From: Flavobacterium sp. N502540
GTDB lineage: Bacteria; Bacteroidota; Bacteroidia; Flavobacteriales; Flavobacteriaceae
Direction: 5' to 3'
DNA: 64,000 nt
Assembly (NCBI RefSeq): GCF_025947365.1
Contig: NZ_CP110012.1
Coordinates: 1,550,001 to 1,614,000, forward strand
Below the pieces are notes generated by a model, which saw only the letters and a list, made by a program, of their open reading frames with translations, did no database searches and was not told the DNA's origin. Both the position numbers and the translations under genes were made by a program. Shown one piece after another: positions 25,546 to 34,401 of the stretch (the first letter of the stretch is position 1; each line of letters opens with the position of its first letter).

Positions 25546-25923
25546 ATGCTGAACAAAGGTTTAAGAGACGAAGAAAAAATAAGAATTGATAACGTCCTCA
25601 AGACGTTACGATCACTTGTTTTTGTTCCTTATCCTTTGAATAATACGGAAAAAGAAAATATTAAAAATCAGCTAAAAGAAATCGAACTAAGCTTTGAATC
25701 TTTATCTTTTCAAAAAAACGAAGATTTAATCACATTATTAATACAGCTTCATTTTGACTGGGAACATTTAGAGCAATTCGGAGATATTTTAATCGAATTC
25801 TCTAAAGATGAAAATTATAATTTCACCGATAAAGCTTTGGCTATTTATGAATATATCCAACAAGAAAGTAAGGTTTTCTCCTTTGGAATTAATGCTAAAA
25901 TCTCTTCCTTAAAAAACAAATAA
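25546..25923 (+). CDS. Small helical protein of unknown function
   Basis: A 125-residue soluble protein. It is rich in Lys, Glu and Leu and looks all-helical (EEKIRIDNVLKTLRSLV, NIKNQLKEIELSFESL, LITLLIQLHFDWEHLEQFGD). There is no signal peptide, Cys motif or recognisable domain. It lies between hemE and the acetyltransferase-membrane fusion gene with a 2-base gap to the latter, so it is co-expressed with haem genes, but nothing links it to haem chemistry. Confidence 0.75.
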   Translation: MLNKGLRDEEKIRIDNVLKTLRSLVFVPYPLNNTEKENIKNQLKEIELSFESLSFQKNEDLITLLIQLHFDWEHLEQFGDILIEFSKDENYNFTDKALAIYEYIQQESKVFSFGINAKISSLKNK

Positions 25924-25925
25924 CG

Positions 25926-26804
25926 ATGAGTTTTACGGACTGGAAAACAGATACAATTGCCAATATTCTTCCTGAGGAATTTTACAACCTCATCGAAAAG
26001 AATAGAGACCACATTCAGAAAACATTTCCTGTCACACTTTCTTACTGTCCGGATCTCGAAAAAACAAAGCAGTTTCTTGCTTTCAACCAAGACAAAGAAA
26101 ATCATAAAGAAGGATATTTTTTCTATCCGAGAGACAACAAAACCAATGCATTAATTGGTTATTTGTGCATCAAAAGCATTGATAATCGTATTTCGAAATG
26201 TGAGTTGGGTTATTTTGTTGATGAAGATTATCAGGGAAAAGGAATTACTTCAAAAATGGTTTCCGAAACCTTAGATTTTTGTTTTAATACTTTAAACATG
26301 AATAAAGTATTCATCTGTACTTCAAAAATCAACAAAGCAAGTCAGCAGATTGCTTTAAAACATCATTTTAAACAAGAAGGAATATTAAGAGAGGAATTTA
26401 AAAACAGTGACGATACTTTAGAAGATGTGGTGTACTTTGGATTACTCCAATCCGAATATCTACTCAAGAAGGATAAATTAACTTCCGGCATTAACCAATT
26501 AAAACTTTATATGGGAAGTGCAAAAATGACTTCACTCTCCTATAAAATTCTTTTTTTTGGCTTTTATTATTATTGGCTTTATAAGGCGATAAAATTTTAT
26601 TTTTTCACAGATAATGCGTCAGGTTACCTGATTTTTATCTATCCGCTATTCATACTCGCACTTACCCTGTTTTATCTAATATCCGTTTTGCTTTTTTTTA
26701 AAAAATCTTCCTCTAAGGACTCCTATTATAAATTAATACTACTCCCTCACATCATAGTACCAATATGCACTTTTTTCTATGTTATGGAAAAATATGTTCT
26801 TTAG
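25926..26804 (+). CDS. GNAT (RimJ/RimL-like) acetyltransferase with C-terminal membrane domain
   Basis: A 292-residue protein in two parts. Residues about 1-180 are a GNAT fold of the ribosomal-protein N-acetyltransferase kind (FPVTLSYCPDLEKTKQFLAF, the acetyl-CoA loop DEDYQGKGITSKMVSE, INKASQQIALKHHFKQEG). Residues about 195-292 contain three hydrophobic helices (ILFFGFYYYWLYKAIKFYFF, a LIFIYPLFILALTLFYLIS run, and LILLPHIIVPICTFFYV). The reading frame is continuous, so this is a true fusion that would tether the enzyme to the membrane. The acceptor substrate is unknown. It is 12 bases upstream of hemF. Confidence 0.82.
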   Translation: MSFTDWKTDTIANILPEEFYNLIEKNRDHIQKTFPVTLSYCPDLEKTKQFLAFNQDKENHKEGYFFYPRDNKTNALIGYLCIKSIDNRISKCELGYFVDEDYQGKGITSKMVSETLDFCFNTLNMNKVFICTSKINKASQQIALKHHFKQEGILREEFKNSDDTLEDVVYFGLLQSEYLLKKDKLTSGINQLKLYMGSAKMTSLSYKILFFGFYYYWLYKAIKFYFFTDNASGYLIFIYPLFILALTLFYLISVLLFFKKSSSKDSYYKLILLPHIIVPICTFFYVMEKYVL

Positions 26805-26816
26805 AAATTAAAAACA

Positions 26817-27749
26817 ATGAAAGATAAATTTTACGCCTACATACAACAATTACAAGACCAGATCTGTGCCGGATTAGAAACGGTTGACGGAACTGCAAAA
26901 TTCCGCGAAGATCTCTGGAAACGCCCGGAAGGCGGCGGCGGAAGAACGCGTGTAATCGAAAATGGTGCCGTTTTTGAAAAAGGAGGTGTCAATATCTCTG
27001 CCGTTCACGGAAAACTGCCGGAAGCCATGCAGAAAATGTTTAATGTAGATGAAGCCGATTTCTTCGCCTGCGGATTAAGCCTGGTTCTTCATCCTAAAAA
27101 CCCAATGGCTCCAACGGTTCATGCGAACTGGCGCTACTTTGAAATGTATGATACTTCGTCTTCACTCAGTACAGGTCCAAGAAAAATAATTCAGCAGTGG
27201 TTTGGCGGCGGACAGGATCTAACACCTTACTATCTGTTTGAAGAAGATGCTATTCACTTTCATCAAACCTGCAAAACCGCTTGCGACAAGCATAACCCCG
27301 AGTTTTATCCTAAGTATAAAAAGCAATGTGACGCCTATTTCTGGAATGCGCATAGAAACGAAGCACGAGGTATTGGTGGTTTGTTTTTTGATTATTGCAA
27401 AGCAACCGAAAGCATGTCAATGGAAGACTGGTACAATTTTGTAACCGAAGTGGGGAACAGTTTCCTGGAGGCTTATGTTCCAATTGTAGAAAGAAGAAAA
27501 AATCTGGAATACACAGCCGAAAACAGAAACTGGCAGGAAATCCGTCGTGGTCGTTATGTCGAATTCAATTTAGTTCATGATAAAGGCACCTTGTTCGGTT
27601 TGAAAACCAATGGAAGAATTGAAAGCATTTTAATGAGTTTGCCTCCGCACGTACAATGGGTTTACGATCATCACGCAGAAGCCGGAAGCGTTGAGGAAAA
27701 ATTGATTCAGGTATTGGAAAACCCTGTTGACTGGATTGAATTACAATAG
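26817..27749 (+). CDS. hemF: Oxygen-dependent coproporphyrinogen III oxidase
   Basis: A 310-residue enzyme that uses O2 to convert coproporphyrinogen III to protoporphyrinogen IX, feeding HemJ. Conserved stretches are GGGGRTRVIENGAVFEKGGV (about 38-57), HANWRYFEM (about 102), GGGQDLTPYYL (about 125), GIGGLFFDYC (about 183), GRYVEFNLVHDKGT and MSLPPHVQWVYDH near the end. The aerobic type suggests an oxygen-respiring lifestyle. It ends the plus-strand haem run; a transposase-like gene follows. Confidence 0.97.
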   Translation: MKDKFYAYIQQLQDQICAGLETVDGTAKFREDLWKRPEGGGGRTRVIENGAVFEKGGVNISAVHGKLPEAMQKMFNVDEADFFACGLSLVLHPKNPMAPTVHANWRYFEMYDTSSSLSTGPRKIIQQWFGGGQDLTPYYLFEEDAIHFHQTCKTACDKHNPEFYPKYKKQCDAYFWNAHRNEARGIGGLFFDYCKATESMSMEDWYNFVTEVGNSFLEAYVPIVERRKNLEYTAENRNWQEIRRGRYVEFNLVHDKGTLFGLKTNGRIESILMSLPPHVQWVYDHHAEAGSVEEKLIQVLENPVDWIELQ

Positions 27750-27793
27750 ACTTTGTTTGTTTTTTTTGTAAAAAATTTCTCTCGCAAAATAAC

Positions 27794-27851
27794 ACCCCTT
27801 GAATAGATTTTTGTAGATTTAGTCTTTAAACCCATCAAGGATGATATCTAT
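27794..27851 (+). repeat. Degenerate REP copy on the left of the RAYT gene
   Basis: The sequence TTTTGTAGATTTAGTCTTTA followed by AACCCATCAAGGATGATATC repeats, with changes, the stretch at 28577-28615 on the right side (TTTTGTAGATTTAGTTTTTA then AACCCCGAAGGGGTGAC). The gene is thus flanked by direct copies. Confidence 0.7.
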
Positions 27852-27865
27852 AAAAATCTGTTACT

Positions 27866-28330
27866 ATGGCAAGCACCTATTCTCAATTATACATTCATAT
27901 TGTTTTCACCGTTAAAGGCCGACAAAATCTGATTTCCAAAAATTGGAAAGACGAACTCTATAAATACATGACCGGCATTATTAGCAATAAAGGTCAAAAA
28001 CTAATTGCTATTAACGGAATGCCGGATCATATTCACATTCTGGTCGGATTAAAACCGGATAAGTCGATATCGGATTTAGTAAGAGATATTAAAGCAAATT
28101 CTTCAAAATTCATAAATGACAAAAAATGGATTAATGGAAAATTTGAATGGCAAAATGGATTTGGAGCCTTCTCGTATAGCCATTCCCATTTGGCAAATAT
28201 TATAAGATACATTGAAAATCAAGAAGAACATCACAAAGCAAAAACATTCAAAGAGGAATATATCGGTTTTTTAGAATCGTTTAACGTTGATTTTAAAAAC
28301 GAATATTTATTTGATGATGTCAACGAATAA
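27866..28330 (+). CDS. REP-associated tyrosine transposase (IS200/TnpA-like)
   Basis: A 154-residue single-strand-type nuclease of the Y1 transposase family. It starts MASTYSQLYIHIVFTVKGRQ. It has the HUH metal-binding motif in MPDHIHILVGL (about 51-61) and a C-terminal catalytic Tyr candidate in ANIIRYIENQEEHHK (about 109-124). It lacks IS ends and accessory TnpB, and instead has 5-3-5 hairpin REPs on the right and a degenerate copy on the left. That is the arrangement of RAYT genes, which spread REP sequences rather than themselves. It sits between hemF and a DUF4421-like gene and interrupts no gene. Confidence 0.9.
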   Translation: MASTYSQLYIHIVFTVKGRQNLISKNWKDELYKYMTGIISNKGQKLIAINGMPDHIHILVGLKPDKSISDLVRDIKANSSKFINDKKWINGKFEWQNGFGAFSYSHSHLANIIRYIENQEEHHKAKTFKEEYIGFLESFNVDFKNEYLFDDVNE

Positions 28331-28360
28331 TATATACAAACATACCGCAATAAATATATC

Positions 28361-28608
28361 GCTCCTTTGGAGCTTAAAAAATCTAATGCTCATATTCTAT
28401 AGATATGCCGCTCCTTCGGAGCTCTGTAAAAAATAATGGAATTCTAAAACGAACACAATACCTCAAAAAAATTCTAAAACAATACATACCCAAATCCCAG
28501 CGGGATGACATCTTTATAGATATTTTAAGACAATACATAACCAAGTCCCAAAGGGACGACATATTTATATATTTTTTTGTAGATTTAGTTTTTAAACCCC
28601 GAAGGGGT
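28361..28608. repeat. REP hairpin cluster beside the RAYT gene
   Basis: Five hairpins share a 5-base stem and 3-base loop: GCTCC-TTT-GGAGC (28361), GCTCC-TTC-GGAGC (28410), ATCCC-AGC-GGGAT (28494), GTCCC-AAA-GGGAC (28545) and ACCCC-GAA-GGGGT (28596). The last three are followed by GAC and preceded by similar AT-rich spacers. This fills a 350-base gene-free stretch; small open frames here mirror the repeats on both strands and are not genes. Confidence 0.85.
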
Positions 28609-28680
28609 GACCTATTAAAAAATAATAATTCCCCTTTGTTAAATTCTGAACCAATATCAGATAATTGCAATTTTTAACCA

Positions 28681-29622
28681 ATGAACTTAAAACTGATTTA
28701 TATCGTATTCCTCGGAAGCTTTTTAGGGTGTTTTGCTCAAAACGATTCACTGCAGAATCCTTATTTTAAGTCCTATAACAATAAAATTACCGGCAGCGTT
28801 TATTATATAGACACTTCAAATAGTTTTCAGATTGCTTCAGGCCCACAGGATTCACAAACATTTCTTAATCTTACTCCAAATAGAAGAGAACAGATTGGTT
28901 TTAATCTGAATTACAAAATCATTGATGTTTCTGTTGGTTTCGCTCCAAAATTTCTAAGCCAAAATAAAGGCGATTCTCATTCCAAGCATTTTAATTTCAA
29001 TACCCGTTTTTACTATAAAAAATGGATGCAGTCCTTTACTTTTATCAATCAGAAAGGGTTTTATATCAGCGATGATAATATAGTGGCACAATTGCCCGAT
29101 ATGCGCACCACAAAAATTGGCGGATCGACGGCTTATGTTTTCAATCCTAAGTTTTCTTTTAAAACATTGGTAAGCCAAAACGAATGGCAGACCAAAAGCT
29201 CCGGAAGTTTTATTCCAACTTTTTCTTTTTATTATACCAATCTCAATCTAAACAATACACTGGATTCTTCAAACGCCGATATCTATGTTTTTTCGATAGC
29301 ACCCTCCTATTTTTATAATTTTGTAATTAGTCAACGCGTTTTAATTGGTGCCGGAATTGCTTTAGGGGTTGGAATTAATGATATTGATGGCGATTCATCT
29401 GCGCTGTATCAAGCCGATTTTAATTTAAAACTGGCCTACAACAATGACCGTTTCTTTGCTTTTGCAAGCATCAATACCGTAAGTTTTGCTCAGGACGACA
29501 AAGTCAATCCGCGATTGAATGATAATACTGCCACTTTAAAACTTTCTGCCGGTTACCGATTTGATCCACCCAAAAAAATAAAAGAAGTTTACGATAAAGT
29601 AAATCAGAAAATAGGTTTGTAA
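28681..29622 (+). CDS. Exported DUF4421-like protein
   Basis: A 313-residue exported protein with a signal peptide (MNLKLIYIVFLGSFLGCFAQ). The pattern of amphipathic strands with aromatic ends (FNTRFYYKKWMQSFTFINQ, FKTLVSQNEWQTKSSGSFIP, LSAGYRF near the end) suggests an outer-membrane barrel. I think it is DUF4421, a Bacteroidota family of unknown role, but cannot confirm that here. It lies between the REP cluster and the aldolase gene, on the same strand as the latter, 45 bases apart. Confidence 0.75.
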   Translation: MNLKLIYIVFLGSFLGCFAQNDSLQNPYFKSYNNKITGSVYYIDTSNSFQIASGPQDSQTFLNLTPNRREQIGFNLNYKIIDVSVGFAPKFLSQNKGDSHSKHFNFNTRFYYKKWMQSFTFINQKGFYISDDNIVAQLPDMRTTKIGGSTAYVFNPKFSFKTLVSQNEWQTKSSGSFIPTFSFYYTNLNLNNTLDSSNADIYVFSIAPSYFYNFVISQRVLIGAGIALGVGINDIDGDSSALYQADFNLKLAYNNDRFFAFASINTVSFAQDDKVNPRLNDNTATLKLSAGYRFDPPKKIKEVYDKVNQKIGL

Positions 29623-29667
29623 TTTTTTAATCCAAAATCTTCATTCTAAAATCTAAAATAAAATAGT

Positions 29668-30564
29668 ATGGTAAATGTGAATAAAGAACAATTGAACCGC
29701 ATGCAAACCGGAAAAGGATTTATTGCTGCATTAGATCAAAGTGGCGGAAGCACACCAAAAGCATTAGCACAATACGGTGTACAGGAAAGCAGTTATACAA
29801 CTGAAGAAGAAATGTACACCCTCGTACATGAAATGAGAACCCGAATTATTAAAAGTCCCGCCTTTAGCAGCGAATATATTCTGGGAGCTATTTTGTTCGA
29901 AAATACGATGGACCGCAAAATCGATGGGCAATGGACTGCTGACTACTTGTGGGAGCATAAAAATATCGTTCCCTTTCTAAAAGTAGACAAAGGTCTTGCT
30001 GAGCTCGAAAACGGGGTACAACTCATGAAACCCATTTCTAACCTGAACGAATTGTTAACTCGCGCTGTAGAACGCAATATTTTCGGAACCAAGATGCGTT
30101 CCGTAATCAAAGAAGCCAATGTTACGGGAATTCGCGAAGTCGTTGAACAGCAATTTGCAGTAGGACTTCAAATCTTTAACAAAGGCCTTGTACCAATTAT
30201 TGAACCTGAGGTCGATATTTATAGCGCCGACAAAGAAAAATCAGAAGAAATTCTAAAAGCAGAAATCATCAAGCAGCTTAATTTACTGGACAAAGATGTA
30301 AAAGTGATGCTGAAACTTTCGATTCCAACCGTAAATGATTTTTACAAAGAATTAATGTCCGATCCTCATGTGGTACGTGTAGTGGCATTGTCCGGAGGTT
30401 ATGCGCAGGAAGAGGCCAACCAAAAACTGGCCCTAAATCACGGATTGATTGCCAGCTTCTCGCGAGCACTTTCGGAAGGGCTAACGTTTGGTCAGTCTGA
30501 TGATGAATTTAATTCAAAACTTGAAAAATCCATTAACGGAATTTATGAGGCATCGATCCTCTAA
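29668..30564 (+). CDS. Class I fructose-bisphosphate aldolase
   Basis: A 298-residue glycolytic and gluconeogenic aldolase that splits fructose-1,6-bisphosphate through a Schiff base. It has the N-terminal [17 protein letters not shown] (about 17-33), [38 protein letters not shown] and the Schiff-base Lys region VMLKLSIPT (about 211-219). [15 protein letters not shown] forms the phosphate-side loop. Its length agrees with bacterial class I enzymes. A bidirectional terminator follows at 30579-30615. Confidence 0.95.
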   Translation: MVNVNKEQLNRMQTGKGFIAALDQSGGSTPKALAQYGVQESSYTTEEEMYTLVHEMRTRIIKSPAFSSEYILGAILFENTMDRKIDGQWTADYLWEHKNIVPFLKVDKGLAELENGVQLMKPISNLNELLTRAVERNIFGTKMRSVIKEANVTGIREVVEQQFAVGLQIFNKGLVPIIEPEVDIYSADKEKSEEILKAEIIKQLNLLDKDVKVMLKLSIPTVNDFYKELMSDPHVVRVVALSGGYAQEEANQKLALNHGLIASFSRALSEGLTFGQSDDEFNSKLEKSINGIYEASIL

Positions 30565-30578
30565 AATCAGAATAAAAA

Positions 30579-30615
30579 ATCCCCGAAAAAGATCAGATCT
30601 CTTTCGGGGATTTTA
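30579..30615. terminator. Bidirectional intrinsic terminator after the aldolase gene
   Basis: ATCCCCGAAAAAGATC (30579-30594) pairs, with one mismatch, with GATCTCTTTCGGGGAT (30596-30611), flanked by A and T runs. It serves the plus-strand aldolase and the minus-strand gene ending at 30636. Confidence 0.9.
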
Positions 30616-30635
30616 GTTTTATAGCGAACTTTAGA

Positions 30636-32450
30636 TTATTTACTCCATTCTTCTGCTAAATCCAACGTTTGTAAAATGATATTTTTATCTGATTTTGAAG
30701 CGTTTAATCTCAACTCAAATTTCAATTTGTTATCGATCAGTTTTTTAGGAGACTGTACGGCAATATCACTAAACTGCTCTGACAATCGTTTCAATTTTTC
30801 TGAATCTTTCCCTTTTTCTTTGCCAGAATTCTCATAAGCAAATGATGCTCTTGCAAAATTTAACTTTCCGGAGATGTAATTTTTCTTTAACTCCTTTTTT
30901 GCTTTCTTAACAAAAAGTCCTTTTCCATCATTAAAATAATCTAAAGTATTGGCTATCAAAACCACATCTTTGTCTTTTTTGATAAAAATAGTCCCATAAT
31001 CTTCCGTTCCAAAAATTTCATAAAAATCTCCTTTTTGCTCCAGGAATTTTTTGCGAAGTCCCAATTGGATTAACTTATCACCAAAAGTAGGATGCGTCGA
31101 GGTAAATACCATAGAGAATAACGGAATGTTCTTCTTCACTTTTTCCTCTGTTATCTTCTCTTCATAATTTTCATCATACCCATATATTTTCTTAGTCACC
31201 TCAACTTCATTAACATGATACAAAAACATACTTAAATCACCATCAAAAAGCGTTGCAGTAGCTTCTTCGTCTACGATTGTCGAAATTAAATCCGTAATAA
31301 CCGTCAAATCTTCTTTTACTAAATACTGACTTTGAAATAAATCTGCCACTAACGTTGGAAATTTTTCCAGTGCCGCCTTCGTATTGATGTGATAAGACAT
31401 ATATCCTAATGGGTTTTCATCCGGAAAATAGTTGAAAATATTTTTGTTAATCTTTCTGTCCGTCATTTTCCCCACAATCTGCGCCATCGGTTCAGCATAT
31501 TCAACAACTTCCTCAATACGGGCGTTGTCATTCTCAAAATAAAAATCCAGATTAATTCCTTTTACCATATTTGCCGCATTATTCTGCATGGGTAAAAACT
31601 TATTGTAACTGGTGAATTTCGATAAAAGACCATAAGCTGAATTTAAACTGGTCATAGCCGAACTGTAATTCAGCCAGGACGAAATATCGGCTGCCCTATT
31701 TATTTTTTCAGAAACAGGTGCGGTGAATCCGTTTTCGAACAATGACTTGATAAAAAGGCTTTGTTGTTCGGCTTGTAAAAGATTGAAATCGGCCTCTGCT
31801 TTCTCGTATGCTGCATTAGACACCGCTACAGCTTCTTCTGTTTCTTTTGCAGCACTAGCCGCAGCCTCTTCAGCCGATTGCGCAGCTTCTTCTGTTGTTT
31901 CCATTGAAGTTTCCTGATAAGGTTCATCTATTGCAATAGAATCCTGCGTTCTGTCTTCCCAATCGTATGATTTTGGCTTGTATTTTTTAGTCAATTCAAC
32001 CAAAACCAGATAATTATCGTTCCAGACAAATGAAGTCTTTTGATTTTTTGGTGTAAAAACAGCGTATTTGCCATAATCCTGAATTACGGGAACCTCAACT
32101 GAATCTGTATTTTTATTCTTTGTATGCTCATCAATTAAGAACTGCTTCACTGCTTCTTTGTTTTTAATGGGAAGCGTCACCTGATAGTACGGAATACTAT
32201 CAGTGAAGTTACCATGAACGGTTATCTTTTGATCCGATTTAAAAAGAGCTGTATATTTCTTAAGATCGATACTGACTTTGCCTTCTTTGTATTTACTAAT
32301 TAACGGATGATTTACTATTTGATCAACGCTTACTTTTTTCGAAAGCTGATCTCCGTTAAACTGTACAAAATAATCGTAGGATTTTGAATTGATCTGTCCA
32401 AAAGTCAAATGTGTGGCTAATACTAAAAATAAAATATAAAATTGCTTCAT
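30636..32450 (-). CDS. Large exported protein of unknown function
   Basis: A 604-residue protein with a signal peptide (MKQFYILFLVLATHLTFGQ). Early segments (DYFVQFNGDQLSKKVSVDQI, SIDLKKYTALF) are followed by an acidic Ala/Glu-rich helical stretch at about 178-228 (EEAAQSAEEAAASAAKE), probably a coiled coil. The C-terminal half is mixed alpha/beta with many Lys. It may belong to a DUF4836-like group of Bacteroidota surface proteins, but that is uncertain. It is 3 bases downstream of a lipoprotein gene, so the pair is likely translated together and may act as a unit. Confidence 0.8.
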   Translation of the reverse strand: MKQFYILFLVLATHLTFGQINSKSYDYFVQFNGDQLSKKVSVDQIVNHPLISKYKEGKVSIDLKKYTALFKSDQKITVHGNFTDSIPYYQVTLPIKNKEAVKQFLIDEHTKNKNTDSVEVPVIQDYGKYAVFTPKNQKTSFVWNDNYLVLVELTKKYKPKSYDWEDRTQDSIAIDEPYQETSMETTEEAAQSAEEAAASAAKETEEAVAVSNAAYEKAEADFNLLQAEQQSLFIKSLFENGFTAPVSEKINRAADISSWLNYSSAMTSLNSAYGLLSKFTSYNKFLPMQNNAANMVKGINLDFYFENDNARIEEVVEYAEPMAQIVGKMTDRKINKNIFNYFPDENPLGYMSYHINTKAALEKFPTLVADLFQSQYLVKEDLTVITDLISTIVDEEATATLFDGDLSMFLYHVNEVEVTKKIYGYDENYEEKITEEKVKKNIPLFSMVFTSTHPTFGDKLIQLGLRKKFLEQKGDFYEIFGTEDYGTIFIKKDKDVVLIANTLDYFNDGKGLFVKKAKKELKKNYISGKLNFARASFAYENSGKEKGKDSEKLKRLSEQFSDIAVQSPKKLIDNKLKFELRLNASKSDKNIILQTLDLAEEWSK

Positions 32451-32453
32451 AAA

Positions 32454-33086
32454 TCAAGGGGTTAATTGGATTGTATTGTTCATTAAGGCCGATTTTTTAA
32501 GTACGTTGTACATACTTTGTTTTAAGAAAACGGTCTTTTTGTTTGGTGAAATTCTGCTGTTCGGATTCTCTACGGCCTTAACATCTTTATCAAAAGTATA
32601 AATCGCGGTAATACTTGCCGCTTCCAGATCTTCCTTTTTCTTCGGATCTTTTACTACTTTTTCAGGAACCGGATACGAGGCGATCCTTTCAAAACTTTTG
32701 GCATTGCTGCTAAAATGAACTTGATTGCTCTGATTGTTTATCGTATTAACAACAGCGTTGAGCGCTTTCAGATTGCCATAATTGAGTTTGATGATAAAGA
32801 CATACTGATCAAAATCAGTTTTAGTGGTTACATTGGTAATACCGTCAATTTTTAAGGCTTTGACTTTAAAATCTTCCAGTTTTTTGGTGATTTCCTGTTC
32901 GTTTGGGATTTTCACACCATCAACCTCTTCCATCCACATGGCCGATTTTGTCTTAAACCATGATTTCGAAAAATCAACCATCAGCGTGTACTCTCCACTT
33001 TGGTCGTCATGGTGTTTGATTCTTTCTGTTATTTCGAAACAGCTGGTTAGCAGTAAACAACAGCATAATGCGAGAAATTTCTTCAT
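32454..33086 (-). CDS. Lipoprotein of unknown function
   Basis: A 210-residue lipoprotein (MKKFLALCCCLLLTSC, lipobox LLTSC with Cys 16). The mature part has strand-rich segments (GEYTLMVDFSKSWFKTKS, FDQYVFIIKLNYGNLKAL) and a basic, Lys-rich middle (PEKVVKDPKKKEDLE). No known domain was recognised. It is the first gene of a two-gene operon with the 604-residue exported protein, which starts 3 bases later. Partner proteins on the periplasmic side of a membrane are a reasonable but untested idea. Confidence 0.8.
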   Translation of the reverse strand: MKKFLALCCCLLLTSCFEITERIKHHDDQSGEYTLMVDFSKSWFKTKSAMWMEEVDGVKIPNEQEITKKLEDFKVKALKIDGITNVTTKTDFDQYVFIIKLNYGNLKALNAVVNTINNQSNQVHFSSNAKSFERIASYPVPEKVVKDPKKKEDLEAASITAIYTFDKDVKAVENPNSRISPNKKTVFLKQSMYNVLKKSALMNNTIQLTP

Positions 33087-33106
33087 TAGACAAATTTATA
33101 GGTAAA

Positions 33107-33407
33107 TATTCAAAAAAACCAGAGCCTGAAAGTTAATTCTAAATTTACATCCCCAATTGCTTTTTGAAACTTTACGAACGAAGACATAACTGCCATATTC
33201 TGCAAATTTTTAGATAATATTAACGGATTCTACCGGGGGCTAAACGCCTTATTCTGTTCCTTTTTCTTTAACTTTGTGGCACTTATTAAAAAGTAACACA
33301 ATCTTCAAAAAAACAAAAAACAATACACTTTAGAAAGTAGGATTCTCCACCATATTTCGAAGAAATCGGTTGCAATCTAAAATCTAAAATCTAAAATCTA
33401 AATTTTT
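33107..33407. other. Leader and promoter region of hemB
   Basis: This 300-base stretch holds no open frame of note. It contains the -7 match TAACTTTG at 33269-33276 and, just before the hemB start, four tandem AATCTAA units of period 7 (about 33374-33401). Nothing else is evident. Confidence 0.6.
33269..33276 (+). promoter_or_regulatory. -7 promoter element for hemB
   Basis: TAACTTTG fits TAnnTTTG and would give a leader of about 125 bases ending in the AATCTAA tandem repeat. The -33 element is weak. Confidence 0.45.
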
Positions 33408-34400
33408 ATGTTCCCATTACAAAGAAACCGCCGTTTAAGAACCAATGAATCCATTCGTTCTTTAGTTCGTGAAACCAGTTTAAGTCCACAGGATTTTATG
33501 CTTCCGATGTTTGTTACTGAAGGAAAAGATGTAAAAGTAGCCATACCGTCTATGCCGGGAATTTACCGTCATTCTCTGGACCATACGATTAAAGAAGTAA
33601 AAGAAGCCTGGGATTTAGGGATTAAAGCGGTGAACATCTACGTAAAAATCAGCGATCATTTAAAAGACAATAAAGGTGTTGAGGCCTGGAACAAAGACGG
33701 TTTGATGCAGCAAACGATCCGCGCGATAAAAGATGCTGTTCCTGAAATGATTGTAATGCCGGATGTGGCTCTGGATCCTTATTCAATTTATGGTCATGAT
33801 GGAATTATAGAAAACGGACAGCTTTTGAATGACCCTACAGTTGATGCTTTAACCAGAATGAGTTTAAGTCACGCAGAGGCGGGAGCCGATTTTGTTGCGC
33901 CAAGTGATATGATGGACGGAAGGGTTTTAGCCATTAGAAAAGCATTGGAAGAAAACGGACATCACAATGTAGGAATCATGAGCTACAGTGCCAAATATGC
34001 TTCGGCATTTTACGGACCATTTCGTGACGCTTTAGATTCTGCTCCTGTAGATTCTCAAAATATCCCAAAAGATAAGAAAACCTACCAAATGGATTATGCC
34101 AACCGAATTGAAGGAATTCGTGAAGCTTTATTAGATGTTGAAGAGGGTGCAGATATCGTTATGGTAAAACCGGGAATCGCTTATTTAGACATTGTTCGTG
34201 AGATAAAAAACACTGTTCAGGTACCCGTTGCTGTTTACCAAGTATCTGGTGAGTACGCTATGGTAAAGGCCGCAGCAGAAAGAGGATGGTTAGATCACGA
34301 CAAAATTATGTTAGAGCAACTTTATTGCATTAAGCGTGCAGGTGCCAATATTATCACGACTTATTTTGCAAAAGAAGCAGCAGTATTACTAAACAAATAA
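33408..34400 (+). CDS. hemB: Delta-aminolevulinic acid dehydratase (porphobilinogen synthase)
   Basis: A 330-residue enzyme that condenses two 5-aminolevulinates into porphobilinogen. It has PLQRNRRLRTNESIRSLVRE at the start, the Lys Schiff-base motifs IMSYSAKYASAFYGPFRDA (about 196-214) and MVKPGIAYLDIV (about 248-259), and VAVYQVSGEYAM. The metal loop contains VMPDVALDPYSIYGHDG (Asp in place of the zinc Cys), which suggests the Mg- or K-dependent type. It lies about 6 kb from hemF on the same strand; a cytochrome c gene follows after one base. Confidence 0.97.
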   Translation: MFPLQRNRRLRTNESIRSLVRETSLSPQDFMLPMFVTEGKDVKVAIPSMPGIYRHSLDHTIKEVKEAWDLGIKAVNIYVKISDHLKDNKGVEAWNKDGLMQQTIRAIKDAVPEMIVMPDVALDPYSIYGHDGIIENGQLLNDPTVDALTRMSLSHAEAGADFVAPSDMMDGRVLAIRKALEENGHHNVGIMSYSAKYASAFYGPFRDALDSAPVDSQNIPKDKKTYQMDYANRIEGIREALLDVEEGADIVMVKPGIAYLDIVREIKNTVQVPVAVYQVSGEYAMVKAAAERGWLDHDKIMLEQLYCIKRAGANIITTYFAKEAAVLLNK

Positions 34401-34401
34401 T

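Noticed and set aside
27866..28330. Complete IS200/IS605 insertion sequence
   Set aside because: No TnpB, no defined IS ends; flanking hairpins fit REP-associated transposase instead.
28383..28677. Overlapping open frames on both strands beside the RAYT gene
   Set aside because: Mirrored frames produced by palindromic REP repeats.
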